From positions 2,597,001 to 2,661,000 of the forward strand of contig OY829661.1 of NCBI GenBank assembly GCA_963691815.1: DNA of 64,000 bases. The letters run 5' to 3'. Source of the DNA: Echiichthys vipera (taxonomy: Eukaryota; Chordata; Actinopteri; Perciformes; Trachinidae). The position numbers were made by a program, and so were the translations under genes. Every line of letters starts with the position of its first letter. Within the stretch, counting starts at the first letter, position 1. The notes beneath the pieces were generated by a model. That model saw only the letters and a program-made list of their open reading frames with translations, did not search any database and had not been told where the DNA came from. Below are positions 21,160-32,663 of this stretch, in pieces.

Positions 21160-22507
21160 GGCCCCTGGTACTTTCGTGCGCGGGCCATAATAAACTACAC
21201 ATGATAATAATGATATGATAATACTAGTGCCGAAATAAGCTATACACAGTATTATAATACTGAAAATTATAATATAGCAAAAAATAAGCTGTTAATATTT
21301 TCATAATAATTGTATGAGAAAATTAGTGCAAAAAGTGCTGCACCCGATGATATTAGATGGTCATCGTAGTGCAACAAAACTATACACAGAATATTTATAT
21401 GGGTAGCTCTACAATATAAAGTGCAAGGTGTTGGATGAACATAGAAAACAGACAGTCAAGCCATGCTTTGAGTGGCTTTGAGCTACATTGGGCTGATTAA
21501 TAACGGTGACAGAGGAGTAATTTAATGCAGTTGTAAACCTGGCTCCTGTGAACCCTTAAAATGTTGTAAAACATCTATTTTATATTTTTATTCAAAATTT
21601 AAAATGTCTCAAATTGAATTAAGGAAAATATAAAATATGTTAATGTTCCATTAAAAGCAGCCCTTTCTGCTAATTGTTTTGTTGTAGTTCAACAGGTCAC
21701 ACTGCTAAATAGGTGGCATTCATTTTGAAAGTTAAAGTTTCTTCTAGTCAGACAAATTAGTTATATAGCAAGGATGTCCTCTTACCTTTTCTTAGCTGAC
21801 AGTTTCGGCTGTACTCCAGTCTTCCTCAGAGCTGCTGTTTTCTTCAGGGTATGACGTGTTTTGCAGGAAACTTCAAAATAAAGTTCCCAGAGAAACTTAT
21901 TTTTCAAAATAGATAAAGACATTAGTGTGGTCATGATCGGTATTTAATAATGAAAAATCAATATGCAAACTATTGTAATCGATTTGATCGCCCACCCATA
22001 GAGTAAAGACAGAATCCTTCCCCAACCCTGCACGTCTCCTTTAAATTTGTTCATTACATCAAAGTCAAACATAAGAGTCACGCAATACTAAATACAAAGA
22101 ACAGGATAACTGTGCCACTATTCTTTTTTAATCCAGCATGGGTCTAATTTGTTTAATTGTCATGGTTCTGCAGATGTGATGAGAGGGGTCTGGCTGCAGA
22201 CGCCACTCTAAGGCAGTTGTGGTTGCATATACAGTATGTGTGGTTATATACTGTATATGTATGTATGTATAGGTATGTGTGTGTGTGTGTATGTATATAT
22301 ATACAGGGGTGAAAGTAAGCTGGTGCTGGCTGGTACAGCGTACCACTAAAATATTCGGAGGGGGTACGCCGTACCGGAAAGAAATATATACTATCTCTGC
22401 AAAAATTGCACTTTCCCTGCACCTGCATCTGCTAACGTCAAATTACCAGAAGCAACACCTTTTCTACAATATTTATTGCATATATGTCGCTCTGAACTTG
22501 TGTCTGA
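21160..22507. other. AT-rich spacer, no gene recognised
   Basis: No supported coding frame. It includes a possible repeat end near 21988, and short (GT)n/(TATG)n tracts at about 22254-22305. A segment at about 22306-22380 (GTACGCCGTACCGG and neighbours) looks like a dispersed repeat but could not be classified. Confidence 0.4.
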
Positions 22508-22522
22508 ACCTTCTGTGCAGTG
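22508..22522. repeat. Target site duplication, left (Penelope-like element)
   Basis: ACCTTCTGTGCAGTG, identical to 24791-24805. Confidence 0.88.
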
Positions 22523-24790
22523 AGCCTGTGAATGTTCTCATTCGTCCAGGTCATCGTTATCCTCAAAGCAATTTCAGTCAAAAACAACTGGACTGGTTGT
22601 TTGTCTAGGAAGACGTTCCACCTCTCATCCAAGAGGCTTCATCAGTTCATGTACGCATCTGACCAGGCTGGGACTGGTCCAACTGACTGGTGTGGAGATC
22701 CAGGTATTTAACCTCTCACAAGGCCGATGATGTCACTGAAACCCTTTGTGCTCCAAGTGCCCACGCCCGTCGTTAGAGTGACAGTCGGTGGTGGGCAGTT
22801 GGTTTCGACGTCGTTAGTGCTCTATTGAGTCTGAACGACAGTCGTTGGGGTCACCCGGGCCATGTGTGAACAGTTGTCCTTTGAGGTTAGATTGTTGAAT
22901 CTCCTGGGAAGGGATGAAAGGGCGGCATTGTAAATTGGAGATAAGTGGTGTCTCAGACCCCCTCCTCTGTTTAGCGATGGTTTCTCCACTTTTACATAGA
23001 TGGCTTCTTTTACTCCTCTTTCAAACCATCTGTCCTCTCTGTCCAAGATTTGGACATTGCTGTCATCAAAGGAGTGGGCTTTCTCCTTGAGGTGTAAGTG
23101 GACAGCCGAGTCCAGGCCTGAGGAGTTAGCTCTCCTGTGTTGGGCCATGCGTTTATGCAGTGGTTGTTTTGTTTCTCCAATGTAAAGATCTTTGCATTCC
23201 TCGTTGCATTGGACAGCATAAACCAGGTTGCTTTTGTGGTGGTGTGGTGTTCTGTCCTTCGGATGTACTAGTCTCTGTCGGAGTGTGTTACCGGGTTTGA
23301 AATACACAGGGATGCAGTGTTTGTTGAAAATCCTCCTGAGTTTCTCCGATACCCCAGCCACATATGGGATGACTATGTTGTTTCTCCTGTTATCTTTTTC
23401 TTTCTCAACCACTTTGGTTTTCTTTCTGGAGGCAGCTGCCGTTTTAACAAAGGTCCAGCTGGGGTAGCCACAAGTTGTGAGGGCGCCTCTCAGGTGCTTG
23501 CGTTCTTCCCCTTGAGCCTGTGAGCTAGTAGGTACGTTATCAGCTCTGTGCTGCAGTGTTCTGATAACGCCAAGCTTGTGTTCCAAAGGGTGGTGAGAGT
23601 CGAAAAGTAGATATTGATCCGTGTGAGTGGGTTTTCTGTATACCCCTATGTGGAGGCTCCTGTCATTCTCCATATGGACGTCACAGTCCAAGAAGGGCAA
23701 GCTGTTGTCTTTAACTTCCTCTCTGGTGAACTTGATGTTTCTGTCCACTGAGTTGATATGTTCAGTAAAAGTTTGCACCTCTTTGGATTTGATCTTAACC
23801 CATGTGTCGTCCACATATCTGAACCAATGGCTTGGGGTTACTCCTTTAAAGGAGTTCAACGCCTTGCCCTCTACCTCCTCCATGTACAGATTTGCCACAA
23901 TAGGGGATACTGGTGAACCCATGGCACAGCCGTGTTTCTGTCTGTAAAAAATGCCATTAAACTGGAAATATGTGGTATTCAGGCACAAATCCAGAAGTTG
24001 GCAAATGTGGTCTGGTTTGAGATTTGTTCGGTTTTGTAAGGAAATGTCCTGTGTGAGCCGCTCTCTTACCGTGGCCAAGGCCTCCATGGTTGGAATACAG
24101 GTGAACAAGGAAGTCACATCGTAGGACACCATGGTGTCATCTGGATCCATTTTTAGGTCTCGGACTTTGTTCACAAAGTCCATGGAGTTTTGGATGTGGT
24201 GTGGGGTGTTTCCCACCAGTGGTGCCAGAATATTGGCAACATGCTTGGCAATGTTATAAGTGACCGAGTTTATGCTGCTGACAATGGGCCTGAGCGGGGC
24301 CCCTTCTTTATGGATTTTTGGGAGTCCATATAAGCAGGGGGTTGAGTCCTGGGGGTAAAGCCTGTAATACTGTGGTTTGCTAATGACTCCTTCTTTTTGT
24401 AGTTGCTGTAGACATTCTATCACCTTCTTTTTGTAACCGCTGGTAGGGTCTCGTTTCAGAGTTTCATAAGTGTTAGAGTCACTGAGTAATGCAGAGATCT
24501 TTGCCTGATAATCAGTTGTATTGAGAACAACTGTGCATCTACCCTTGTCTGCTGGAAGGATAGTGATGCTGTGGTCTTTGCTCAGTGCCGTTACTGCTTT
24601 TCTCTCCTCAATGGTGAGGTTGGATGGGGGGACCTTAGCCTGGGACAACGCTGCTGACACTTTCAACCTTAGCTGTTCAGCCTCAGTTCCATTAAGGTTG
24701 TTTTTCTTTATAGCTGATTCCGTAGCCGTAATCAACTCCACAACGGGTACCTCTTTTGGTGTCATGGCAAAGTTCAAGCCTTTGGCTAAG
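22523..24790 (-). mobile_element. Penelope-like element, 5'-truncated
   Basis: 2268 bp on the minus strand between identical 15-bp duplications. The 5' end is truncated inside the coding region. The 3' UTR (22523-22821) carries the GAAGACGTTCCACCTCTCATCC-type sequence (complement/plus reading near 22611) common to fish Penelope-like elements. Target-primed insertion with 5' truncation explains the structure. Confidence 0.92.
22822..24777 (-). CDS. Penelope-like reverse transcriptase with GIY-YIG endonuclease
   Basis: 651 codons without a stop; the true N-terminus, about 100 residues in relatives, is lost, so the listed Met is only the first in frame (an in-frame TGA lies just upstream, in flanking DNA). 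RT motifs: PADKGR (75-80), GLPKIHKEGAPLRPIVSS (151-168), SYDVTSLFTCIP (218-229), GCAMGSPVSPIVANLYM (283-299), the catalytic YVDD (321-324) and LPFLDCDV (360-367). GIY-YIG nuclease: VY (519-520), YIG (532-534), Arg543, Glu591 and Asn603 all fit catalytic positions, with a Cys pair at 524/528. RT and nuclease both look chemically intact. Telomerase-like RT clade; the nuclease nicks target DNA. Confidence 0.93.
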   Translation of the reverse strand: MNFAMTPKEVPVVELITATESAIKKNNLNGTEAEQLRLKVSAALSQAKVPPSNLTIEERKAVTALSKDHSITILPADKGRCTVVLNTTDYQAKISALLSDSNTYETLKRDPTSGYKKKVIECLQQLQKEGVISKPQYYRLYPQDSTPCLYGLPKIHKEGAPLRPIVSSINSVTYNIAKHVANILAPLVGNTPHHIQNSMDFVNKVRDLKMDPDDTMVSYDVTSLFTCIPTMEALATVRERLTQDISLQNRTNLKPDHICQLLDLCLNTTYFQFNGIFYRQKHGCAMGSPVSPIVANLYMEEVEGKALNSFKGVTPSHWFRYVDDTWVKIKSKEVQTFTEHINSVDRNIKFTREEVKDNSLPFLDCDVHMENDRSLHIGVYRKPTHTDQYLLFDSHHPLEHKLGVIRTLQHRADNVPTSSQAQGEERKHLRGALTTCGYPSWTFVKTAAASRKKTKVVEKEKDNRRNNIVIPYVAGVSEKLRRIFNKHCIPVYFKPGNTLRQRLVHPKDRTPHHHKSNLVYAVQCNEECKDLYIGETKQPLHKRMAQHRRANSSGLDSAVHLHLKEKAHSFDDSNVQILDREDRWFERGVKEAIYVKVEKPSLNRGGGLRHHLSPIYNAALSSLPRRFNNLTSKDNCSHMARVTPTTVVQTQ

Positions 24791-24805
24791 ACCTTCTGTG
24801 CAGTG
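24791..24805. repeat. Target site duplication, right (Penelope-like element)
   Basis: See 22508-22522. Confidence 0.88.
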
Positions 24806-24939
24806 TTTCACTCGACAGACAAGGAGCGAGATAGCACACCAACATGCGCAGCTGGTTTCCAAAGTGTTTTAGTTAACAGACATTTGTTGCAAAGTCTCCC
24901 AAATAAAAAAACATATACAGAAAAATATGTTGATGCGGG

Positions 24940-25337
24940 TACAAGCGGCCGAAATGGGTTTTCTCAGGAGGTTGGGCTGGAGTCTCCCTTAGAGATAGGG
25001 TGAGAAGTTTAGCCATCCGTGAGGAACTCGGAGTAGAGCCGCTGCTCCTTTGCATTGAAAGGAGCCAGTTGAGGTGGTTCGGGCATCTAGTAAGGATGCC
25101 CCCTGGGCGCCTTCCTAGGGAGGTGTTCCAGGCACGTCCAGCTGGGAAAAGGCCTCCGGGAAGACCCAGGACTAGGTGGAGAGATTATATCTCCACACTG
25201 GCCTGGGAACGCCTCGGGATCCCCCAGTTAGAGCTGGTTAATGTGGCCCGGGAAAGGGAAGTTTGGGGTTCCCTGCTAAAGCTGCTGCCCGCTGTGACCC
25301 GATCCCGGATAAGCTGTTGAAGATGAGATGAGATGAG
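24940..25337 (+). pseudogene. RTE/Rex3-like LINE ORF2 C-terminus and tail
   Basis: Frame 25000-25320 reads RSQLRWFGHLVRMPPGRLP and GKRPPGRPRTRWRDYISTL, the C-terminal '(R)WxGHxxRM...GRPxxRW' signature of this LINE group, then WERLGIPQLELVNVARE to a stop. It ends at GATGAGATGAGATGAG, the tandem tail expected of Rex3-type RTE elements. An upstream stop/frameshift near 24998 splits it from NGFSQEVGLESPL. A second copy of the family lies at 38662-39575 on the other strand. Confidence 0.75.
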
Positions 25338-25495
25338 TGTTTCGTTGGACAGACAATGAGCGAGCTACACAGTTTGCGTACGGCTTAACCAGATGAAGTG
25401 TTTTAGCAGACAGACCATTGTTGAGACTTTCACACTTGCAGAGTAATAAAAAGTACTAGAGTGATGAGAAGTCCTAGTGAAAGTTTGATAAGTAG
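25338..25495. other. Short spacer
   Basis: A segment at 25341-25400 resembles 24806-24840 (TGTTTC..GGACAGACAA.GAGCGAG), a local duplication on either side of the RTE tail. No gene. Confidence 0.4.
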
Positions 25496-28029
25496 ACTAT
25501 AATAAATAATTAGATTAAATTCAATTTTATTTATAGTGCCAAATCATAACAAAAGTCATCTCAGGACACTTTACAGAGTAGGTATAGCCCAACAATTCCC
25601 CCATAGAGTATGGTGGCAAGGAAAACCCTCCCCACAACAGGCAGGAACATCGGACAGACCCAGCTTCATGGAGGATAGTCATCTGTCCTGACACAATCAT
25701 CTTAAAAATAACAACATAGCTAAGGGCTCTTAAGCCCTAGCTGTAAGCTTTATCAAAGAGGAGCGTTTTGAGCGTACACTTAAACATGGGGACAGTGTCT
25801 GTCTCCCGAATAACACTTGGGAGTAGGTTCCATAGGAGAGTAGCTTGGAAGCTGAAGGCTCTGCCTCCCATTCTACTTACTTACTTCTACTAGGAACGAC
25901 AAGTACCCCTGCATTCTCAGCAGTCTAGTCAGGTAATACGGTACTACGAGCTCTTTAAGATACGACGGAGCCTGACCAATAAGAGCTTTGTAGGGAAGAA
26001 AAAGGATTTTAAATTCTATTCTAGATTTTACAGGTAGCCAGTGCAAAGAGGCTAATACAGGAGAAATATGTTCTCTTCGATTTGTTTTAGTTAGTACACG
26101 AGCTGCAGCATTTTGGACCAAATGGAGACTCTTAACAGACTTATTGGAGCAGCCTGGTAATAAGGAGTTGCAATAGTCCAGCCTAGAAGAAACAAATGCA
26201 TGGACTAGTTTTTCTGCATCTTTCTCAGACACAATGTTCCTAATTTTCGCAATATTACGCAGGTGAAAATATGCAGTCCTTGTCGTTAGTTTTATGTGAG
26301 AATTGAAGGACATATCCTGATAAAAAAAAAACCCACACAGATTCCTTACTGTGGTGCTGGAGGACAACACAACATCATCAAGAGTAACAATATCTTTAGG
26401 TATTGAGTTTTGGAGGCTTTCGGGGCCAAGTACAATAACTTCAGCTTTATCGGTCCAAGGACAGAACCCTGTGAGACTCTGTGACTGACTTTAGTGTGTA
26501 TAGAGGATTTGTCTGTCTTGTGAGATCTATCTGATAAATACGACTTAAACCAGCCAAATGCGGTTCCCTCAATGCCAATTAGATGCTCTAGTCTCTGTAG
26601 CAGAATGCGATGGTCAAAAGTGTTGAAGGCAGCACTAAGATCTAGTGAAACAAGTACAGAGACAAGTCCTTTGTTTGAAGATATTAGAAGGTCGTTAGAA
26701 ATTTTTACCAGTGCTGTCTCAGTGCTAGGATTCCTCTATATCAGGTCAAGACAGATGGCCGTATAACTCATTATTATGTAAAAAGTCACACAGCCGATTG
26801 GCGACAAATTTTTCGAGGATTTTAGAGAGAAAAGGAAGGTTAGATATAGGTCTATGGTTGGCTAGTACCTCTGGATCAAGACTGGGCTTTTTAAGAAGAG
26901 GTTTAATTATAGCTACTTTAAAAGACTGTGGTACATAACCTGCTGATAAAGACATATTAATCATATCTAATACAGGAGTGGTAACTAAAGGTAAGTAATC
27001 TAGTTGGAATAGAGTCTAGGAGACAAGTAGAAGGCTTTGATGCAGAAATAGTAGAGGTTAATTTGTTAAGGTCAACTGTAGAAAAGCAGTCCAAGAATAT
27101 ATCAGGTCGCACAGTTGTTTCGAAGGTTCCTGGGTTTGAAGAAAAATTGGTGCCAAGTGAGTTGATTTTGTCTCTTGCAGTTATAATTTTGTCATTAAAG
27201 AAGGTCATGAAATCGTTATTACTGAGGGTTATAGGAATACATGGCTCAATAGAGCTGTGGCTCTCTGTCAGTCGGGCTACAGTGCTGAAAAGAAGCCTAG
27301 GATTGTTCTTATTCTACTCTATTAAAGATGAGTAATAGGCTGCTCTGGCATTAAGGAGGGCATTTCTAGATGTTTTTAGACTTTCTTGCCAAAATAAGCG
27401 AGATTCCTCCAATTTAATGGAACGCCACTTACTTTCCAATTTTCGTTATACTTGTTTTAATTCACGGGTTTGTGAGTTATACCACGGAGCTAACTTCCTA
27501 TGTTTCATTATCTTCTTTTTTAAAGGAGCAACAGAGTCGAGTGTTGTTCGTAGTGAGCCTGCAACACTGTCAACAAGTTGATCAATTTTAGAGAAACTAA
27601 CGTTAGTATAGGAATCTTGAATATTAGGATAAGGCATTTAATTAAATGCAGATGGAATCACTTCCTTAAATTTAGTTAAAGCACTATCAGATAAACATCT
27701 AGTGTAGAAACTTTTCCCCAAAGGTGAGTAGTCCTTTATTATGAAACACTGATTAGGTTTATGTACACTCTGACTAAAACCGATCAAATCTAATAGAGAG
27801 ATAAACGCAATACTAAGGCTATTGTTATCAACGTCCACGTGAATATTAAAATCTCCTACAATGATTACTTAATCAGATTTAAGGACTAAATTTGATAGAA
27901 ACTCTGAGAATTCAGATAGAAATCGGTATAATTGGCTGCACAGTTTACCAGGTTGAATGTGAAAGACGAAGAACAAGACTTTCAAATTAATTTTAGTTTA
28001 GTTTAAGCTTAGGGTTGATTAATAGCTCT
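25496..28029 (-). mobile_element. LINE-A copy 1 (CR1/L2-superfamily non-LTR retrotransposon)
   Basis: Minus-strand LINE from the end of its endonuclease (27638-27990), through the linker and RT N-terminal half (26572-27637), to the RT/C-terminal region (25873-26370) and 3' UTR (25496-25870). Frames are broken many times. The other family member, LINE-A copy 2 at 57.4-60.6 kb, is collinear. ERV copy 2 begins directly at 28030, inside this LINE's endonuclease coding part. Confidence 0.85.
25873..27838 (-). pseudogene. LINE-A copy 1 ORF2 remnants
   Basis: Frames, in coding order: 27838-27638 (endonuclease end), 27637-27446 (SKIDQLVDSVAGSL ... PWYNSQTRELKQ), 27208-26957 (FFNDKIITARDKINSLGTN), 26964-26746 (SFKVAIIKPLLKKPSLDPEV, RPISNLPFLSKILEKFVA) and 26370-25873 (HLRNIAKIRNIVSEKDAEKLV, LDYCNSLLPG, AAARVLTKTN, LASLHWLPVK). 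The DNA passes from the 'HRVSQGSVLGP' equivalent straight to DKAEVIVLGPE (near 26445), so the YADD catalytic block is deleted. Not functional. Confidence 0.82.
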
Positions 28030-29104
28030 TGAAGAATTAATAATCATGTGTTAGCGTGTGTATTAGTAATGATTAATGAGAGTGTGATAATAATGATTGA
28101 AGTATAGTAATCATGTGTTAGCGTGTGTATTAGTAATGATTAATGAGAGTGTGATAATCAATGATTGAAGTATAGTAATCATGTGTTAGCGTGTGTATTA
28201 GTAATGCTTAATGAGAGTGTGATAATCAATGATTGAAGTATAGTAATCATGTGTTAGCGTGTGTATTAGTAATGATTAATGAGAGTGTGATAATCAATGA
28301 TTGAAGTATAGTAATCATGTGTTAGCGTGTGTATTAGTAATGATTAATGAGAGTGTGATAATCAATGATTGAAGTATAGTAATCATGTGTTAGCGTGTGT
28401 ATTAGTAATGATTAATGAGAGTGTCATAATCAATGATTGAAGTATAGTAATCATGTGTTAGCGTGTGTAGTAGTTATGGTTAATGAGAGTGTGATAATAA
28501 GACGCAATAAGTAGAATAATTTAAGAATGTGATAGTATGTTCCTCTGCTATTATTTGACCAGGCTCAAGCTTTTCTGCTTTCTCCAAAAGCACACAAACT
28601 TTTGACTCACAGAAACTTTTGGCAGTCAGTCAAGGTCACAAAGACAATGAACTAGCCATGTTGCAAATATGCACCTGGCAAAGTTAGTTGAGATTAGGGA
28701 AATTGCTGTACGTGCTGTGCTTCCTTCACAGATAAAAAAGAAGACTCCTGTGGAAACAGAGGGTACCCCAACGCAGGGAGGAAGATGGAGGCTGCTACTT
28801 CTGAAATACACATAATCACGCACAAGCAGACACATAACCACACCTTTGTAACAAGTCTATGTGCTGGAGCAGATAGAATAGAGATCAGAAACTTCTTGAC
28901 TCTGATCACGGGTGATAGAAAATAGAACATTTCACCAGACGTCTGTTATTATCCGATGTTCTCCTGCTAATAAATGCCTGCTGGAACTAAACTACCAATG
29001 ACTCTGCTGACTCCAGAACGCCTCCTGTAGAATTTGAATTACGCAATATATACTCTGTTAGGTCCTTCTGATTTGCCTAAAGTATTGTCTGTAAAATTCC
29101 TACA
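28030..29104 (+). repeat. ERV copy 2 5' LTR, expanded
   Basis: 1075 bp, TGAAGAATTA ... CCTACA. Its extra length over the 738-bp LTR of copy 1 comes from a 68-bp tandem repeat in U3. AATAAA near 28969. Confidence 0.9.
28031..28498 (+). repeat. 68-bp tandem repeat in U3
   Basis: Unit with GATTGAAGTATAG ... TGTGTTAGCGTGTG, about six full units at 68-bp spacing plus a variant first unit. The LTRs of copies 1 and 3 have a single unit. Confidence 0.9.
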
Positions 29105-30143
29105 GAGAAACTTGGTGACCACGACGTGATTCTAAGAAGGAGGCTCAGGTAAAAGGAGCTGCAGAGGTTGGACCGGTGACCGAGCGGAGTCACTGGGAAC
29201 CTCCTGGGGCCGACTGAACTTCTCCACAAGGGCGCCCACCACTCAGAAAGGTAAGCAGTCACCTGTTCTTCTTAAGAAGTAAAGACTGTGATTCGGCCTA
29301 TAATCTCAATTGGTGGAGAAAGTCAGTGTGTTTCCAAGAGGTTAATTTGATCCAAATTTAGCCGGTGGACTGACGATTTGAAAAACGGCCTGGTAAACTA
29401 ATTTGGAATCAGTATAAGAGTAAAAGGTAAAGGAGTGTTGGGATCTTAAATCCCGACAGGTCCTAGGCGCATAAATGGTGCTCAGTAAGACGTTCAGGGA
29501 ACGCAGAAAGGCCGGAGGCTGTAGAGACCCTTGAATATACATTAGGCATTAAGAACTAAAAGCGCCACAGGGGGATAGCCCCTAGGTGAGCCTAGAAAGC
29601 CACCGTAGGGTTGGCTTCTTTGGTTCTGGGAACGAAAGAAAGATTGTAGGTCTTGGACCTAAAGGTTCTGGGAACCAAAGAAAATTGTAGGTCTGGGACC
29701 TAAGGTTCTGGGAACCTAAGTATAAGAAATACCTAAAAGTTGTGTTTATTTGTGGGATTGTTGTGTGGGAGGTTTCGAGGATAATACACAAACAGATAAA
29801 AGTGTGAGTAGGTTTCTGTGATGGTGGATACACCCTTGTCTGGAGCCGCTGATTGTGAAACACTGTCAGTAGAAGCTTGTTGCAGACATCACAGAAAAGC
29901 CTGACGATTAAACTCACCACTGGTCTTCTCTTATCTGGGGGTACATAAATAACGGGGCTGTGACACTCAGCTTTTGGTCATTAAAACTGGTGATTCAACG
30001 TCTCACTTCGCTCTATCACGGTAGAGTAGAAGCTTGAGTGAGAGGAGGATCACTGGGGACTAGTCCACTGACCAGATAATGAGTGTGTGTGAATAAAGAA
30101 TAAATAAATACCTGTGAATAGTACTTTAACAGCTGAAATAACT
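29105..30143 (+). promoter_or_regulatory. ERV copy 2 leader: PBS and stem-loop array
   Basis: The PBS TGGTGACCACGACGTGAT (29113-29130) matches the tRNA-Trp PBS with one change. Stem-loop array at 29570-29716. A splice donor was not assigned. Confidence 0.7.
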
Positions 30144-30154
30144 ATGGTAGGCCC

Positions 30155-30985
30155 TGTAGCGTCCCCGGCTGATTGATGGTCGGACTCTTTAACTGATGGT
30201 TCACAAGTGTTTATTTTTGGGCAAAATAGATGATACAGTTGCTCCATTAAATCTTTTGACACCTTAAAGACTCTGAACACACCGGGAACACACAGTTAGA
30301 GCTATGGAATAAAACAAAAATAATATGTTACCATCTATGTAATATCATGTTCAACAATATCAAAATAGTGTGTTTTTAACCTTTTACAGAAAATGAAAAG
30401 TCATTTACAATCATGAAGTATCCCTTTTAACCTATTTTATCTTAATTACAAACTCAGAATAGAGTGCAATAAACAAACATATTTAACATTAAAAAAATGA
30501 TATTATAAAAATAAGGCTGTATTTATTGAATACTAGCAAGCAGTGTAATTAAATAATTGTCTCCTTCAGAAAGACAGATGCTCTGAATCAAGCCAAAACA
30601 GCGTTACTGATTAAATTAAAAGCTTAAAATAGACTTGTATAAAACGATGCAAAGCAACACAAGGACATCCCGTTTTGATAACGCATTAAGCACCACAGTA
30701 AAATAAAATGATGACAAACCCTGTGCCCTTATCAGCCAGGTGCTAAACAAACTTGTCAGTTTACATTTCCTTAAGTTTTTGCACTTTTGATAGACCCGTT
30801 TGCAATACACTTAATTTCCTGTAAAGTTGCCTTTTTTCTCTTTTCCGGTGACACTCTATCAAAATAAAAGCACAAGCCTAAAAACAGGAAGTAATGGTAA
30901 AAATAAACAAATTTTAAGAGATTTCTCATGAAAATGCAACTACACATTTTGGGAATATGATGTGCTATATTAAAGGTAATTTACA
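30155..30985 (+). mobile_element. Solo LTR inserted in gag, ERV copy 2
   Basis: 831 bp, TGTAGCG ... TTTACA, between GGCCC at 30150-30154 and GGCCC at 30986-30990. Same insertion site as in copies 1 and 3. Confidence 0.82.
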
Positions 30986-31456
30986 GGCCCAGGATTAGGT
31001 TGGGATGAATACTGGCAGCAAGTAGTAGGACGGGTGAAGCGAGCTAGAGAATATGGTAAAAGGTAATTCAGTTAGAGGAGGACAGAGCACGTGAAGAAGT
31101 AGTGGGAAACAGAAATAATGGTCTGAGTAGGTTGTGGCATAAGAGAAAGAAGGAGGAGAAGGAATAGGAGAAGAGGGAGGAGCGAAGAGCAGATTTGCAT
31201 ATGGCCGGAATGGCAGCTGAGAGTGTAGAGACAGCTGAGAAATAGGGCAGAAAAGAAGGAGGCAGAAACAGTACCCCCACCCTATCCAAACCCACCCCCG
31301 TCAACATCAGCCCCTTCAGCAAGTAGAATATACCCAGATTTGTCTTTGCAGTTACCTACGATTGATGCAGAAGGAAGTATGAGGGTAAGAATGAGAAGAA
31401 ACGCAGATTAAAAGAAAGAAGGACTATAGTATAATAACAGGTGAATCTGAGAGGGT

Positions 31457-31561
31457 GAGACTTCAGACAGAAGAGGAGAGACTTCAGACAGAAGAGGTGA
31501 GACTTCAGACAGAAGAGGAGAGACTTCAGACAGAAGAGGTGAGACTTCAGACAGAAGAGGA
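31457..31561 (+). repeat. 21-bp tandem repeat in gag
   Basis: Five units of GAGACTTCAGACAGAAGAGG plus one base; a multiple of three, so it keeps phase. Copies 1 and 3 have one unit. Confidence 0.85.
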
Positions 31562-32344
31562 GAGACAGTGGGAGGAGGAAAAACAGTAGGAGAAGGAGAG
31601 ACAGTGTCAGAGAGGAGCGCGATATGAGGAAGAGAGATTGCATGAGAGGGCACAACAGAAAGGAGGGGCTTTCAGAGAGACAGTATGAGTAAGAGAAAAA
31701 GTATGAAAGGGAACATGGGAAGTCAGGAATACTAGGAGAAGAGTTAGAAGGAGAAATAGAGGGAGCAGCAACACACACGACAGCGACACAAAGCAGGAAA
31801 ACCCAAACCTGAGACTGACATAACTGACTCAGACCACTCTGACTATGACTGTAGAAGCCAGAAAAGCAACAAACAAGGGAGAAAGAGAGAGGGATTTAAA
31901 AACAAACACGTAAATCTAAAAAATCAGTATGATGAGTTCTGGCTCAGAGGGGGAGGAAGAGGAGATACTATGGTCAGAATGCGGAAGTGAAGGACCAGGA
32001 ACTAAGACTAGACGAGACATGAAGGAAGAAAGGAGGATGAGGGAGTATAAGTGCAGGAATTAGTAGAGATGCAAGAATTAGTGGAAAAGAATCGAAGAGA
32101 ATTAGAAGATGAGTTACGACTTCTGGCACAGCATGGAGCAGACAGACCGGTAGCGTTTAGAACACGTGGTAAAAGATCTCACATGATGCCTCTAGTGCGC
32201 TCTAAAGGGACAGGACCACCGATATACAAACATTTTAGTTTAGCAGACAAGGAACACATGAATGCACAACTACCACCACTTAGTGACGGAGCTGGACTAT
32301 GGTTACAGAAATTAGCTGGTCTAACTGTAGGCACAGAGCTCACC

Positions 32345-32613
32345 ATGAATGAATGAATGACTTTTCTTTTTGGTTATACATCAGATGTTAAATAAAATGA
32401 CATAATATTTTGACAATTTCAAACAAAAAAAGGATTAAAGGGGCTGAAGCAACTTGCTTTTATTAGCCCACCCTAACATCACAGTTCTGACTGTTTAAAC
32501 ACAACATATTTGCTTATGATTAAACATATATTTGATTAAAAGTATATTTACTTATACCTAAATAAATGAAATCATTTACTTAATTTATATACATTTAAAC
32601 ATATTATACATAT

Positions 32614-32663
<50 letters not shown>

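Larger units (their letters stand above)
30144..32354 (+). pseudogene. gag: ERV copy 2 gag N-terminal part, interrupted
   Basis: The ATG at 30144-30146 is followed 8 nt later by the solo LTR (30155-30985). Gag homology resumes at 30986 and runs to 32354, with a charged Arg/Glu-rich region, a 21-bp tandem repeat (31457-31561) and the capsid start (frame 32051-32356: MQELVEMQELVEKNRRELE, then KHFSLADKEHMNAQLPPLSD, LWLQKLAGLTVGTELT). It then enters the antisense LINE. Not translatable as one frame. Confidence 0.7.

Noticed and set aside
28031..28498. CRISPR-like array
   Set aside because: The 68-bp units are contiguous without spacers and lie in a retroviral U3 region of a eukaryote.
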